DNA of 5,961 bases from JAXDBV01 sp034678415 (GTDB lineage Bacteria > Bacteroidota > Bacteroidia > Bacteroidales > VadinHA17). A program made the translations under genes and the position numbers. The stretch covers positions 1 through 5,961 of the forward strand of contig JAXDBV010000188.1 of assembly GCA_034678415.1 (NCBI GenBank), in the 5' to 3' direction. The number at the start of each line of letters is the position of its first letter. The stretch's first letter is position 1. The notes beneath the pieces were generated by a model. The model did not search any database, was not told the DNA's origin, and saw only the letters and a program-made list of their open reading frames with translations. Shown here piece by piece: positions 5,443 to 5,961 of the stretch.

Positions 5443-5961
5443 TTAAGAAACAAGTGTTTTCAGATAATCCACTGCTCCCTGCGGATCGGGGGAATAGTGG
5501 TCTGCACCGATCCTGTCACAAAAATCCTGTGTGAGAGGTGCACCTCCCACCAGTATTCTGGTTTCAGGTTTTTGCTGCTTTATACTCTGGACGATGTTCC
5601 TCATGTTCTCCATGGTGGTTGTCAGAAGGGCCGACAGGCCGACACTGGCCGACGGATGTTTTTCCAAAGCCTGGAGAAATTTTACTGCCCCTACATCCAC
5701 GCCCAGGTCCACCACTTCCCATCCGCCACCTTCCACCATCATGGCCACAAGGTTCTTCCCTATGTCATGAAGATCGCCCGTCACCGTTCCGATGACAAAG
5801 GTGCCTTTTCTTTTTGTCTCACCGGAAAGAAAGTACGGCTTGAGGTGTGCCATGGAAGCGCTCATGGCTTTTGCCGACAACAGCATCTGCGGCACAAAGA
5901 TTTCCTTCCTGCTGAACCGAATTCCCACATTCTCCATGGCCGGGATCAGGGCAAGCTCCAG
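5443..5961 (-). CDS. Corrinoid (cobalamin-binding) methyl-carrier protein, N-terminus outside window
   Basis: The frame is open through the right edge. Codons for LELALIPA precede the Met at 5937, so that Met is internal and the protein starts beyond 5961. The visible part begins in the four-helix cap domain (LIPAMENVGIRFSRKEIFVP, the family's usual 'PAM..VG..F..GE.F.PQ' segment). It continues into the Rossmann B12-binding domain. Numbered from the Met at 5937, GTVTGDLHDIGKN (50-62) contains the DxHxxG motif, whose His57 is the lower axial cobalt ligand. Next come GLSALLTTTM (100-109) and VGGAPL (130-135) for the nucleotide tail. This is the MtbC/MtaC/MttC-like carrier family, also homologous to the B12 module of MetH. 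It carries a methyl group between partner methyltransferases in the cytoplasm. It is the most upstream visible gene of the cluster; 9 bp separate its TAA from the AcsE-like gene. The substrate cannot be assigned without the methyltransferase that should lie to the right. Confidence 0.92.
   Translation of the reverse strand: MELALIPAMENVGIRFSRKEIFVPQMLLSAKAMSASMAHLKPYFLSGETKRKGTFVIGTVTGDLHDIGKNLVAMMVEGGGWEVVDLGVDVGAVKFLQALEKHPSASVGLSALLTTTMENMRNIVQSIKQQKPETRILVGGAPLTQDFCDRIGADHYSPDPQGAVDYLKTLVS

Overview
The window looks like a piece of a Bacteroidota (probably Bacteroidales-like) chromosome of roughly balanced GC. The evidence is indirect. Start codons are preceded by A/T-rich stretches with no clear Shine-Dalgarno sequence, and one candidate promoter fits the Bacteroidetes TAnnTTTG -7 consensus. 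There is also a lipoprotein Gfo/Idh/MocA oxidoreductase next to a DUF6807 (PmoA-like) protein, a pairing typical of glycan-degrading Bacteroidetes and Planctomycetes. No rRNA, tRNA, CRISPR array, insertion sequence or phage gene was seen.

Plus-strand half (1-3078). The window opens inside a Gfo/Idh/MocA oxidoreductase (C-terminal part only, to 473). It overlaps by ATGA the start of a secreted DUF6807 protein (470-1390). A 281-bp gap follows, with a perfect 12-bp A/T-rich inverted repeat just after the stop codon (possible terminator), several further short hairpins and one unconvincing 58-codon ORF. Then comes a second, distinct Gfo/Idh/MocA-type protein with a lipoprotein signal (1672-3078). 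These genes look like extracytoplasmic and cytoplasmic parts of carbohydrate oxidation or modification. No substrate can be read from the sequence.

Minus-strand half (3119-5961, convergent with the above across a 40-bp gap). Three genes are read right to left as one tight cluster. They are a corrinoid (B12-binding) methyl-carrier protein that runs off the right edge, an AcsE/MtrH-like pterin-binding methyltransferase (9-bp gap), and a fused MetV-MetF protein (35-bp gap). The MetV part is a cysteine-rich MTHFR C-terminal-type domain placed N-terminally to a methylenetetrahydrofolate reductase domain. Together they describe a complete chain from corrinoid-bound methyl to methyl-tetrahydrofolate to methylene-tetrahydrofolate, or the reverse. 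The enzyme that would load the corrinoid from a methylated substrate, or pass the methyl to an acceptor, is not in the window and probably lies to the right of 5961.

The most interesting point is this compact C1 module, resembling the methyl branch of acetogens or the methylotrophic corrinoid systems of anaerobes, beside sugar-oxidoreductase genes. It could serve demethylation of methylated compounds, a split cobalamin-dependent methionine synthase, or another methyl-transfer route. The sequence alone does not decide.
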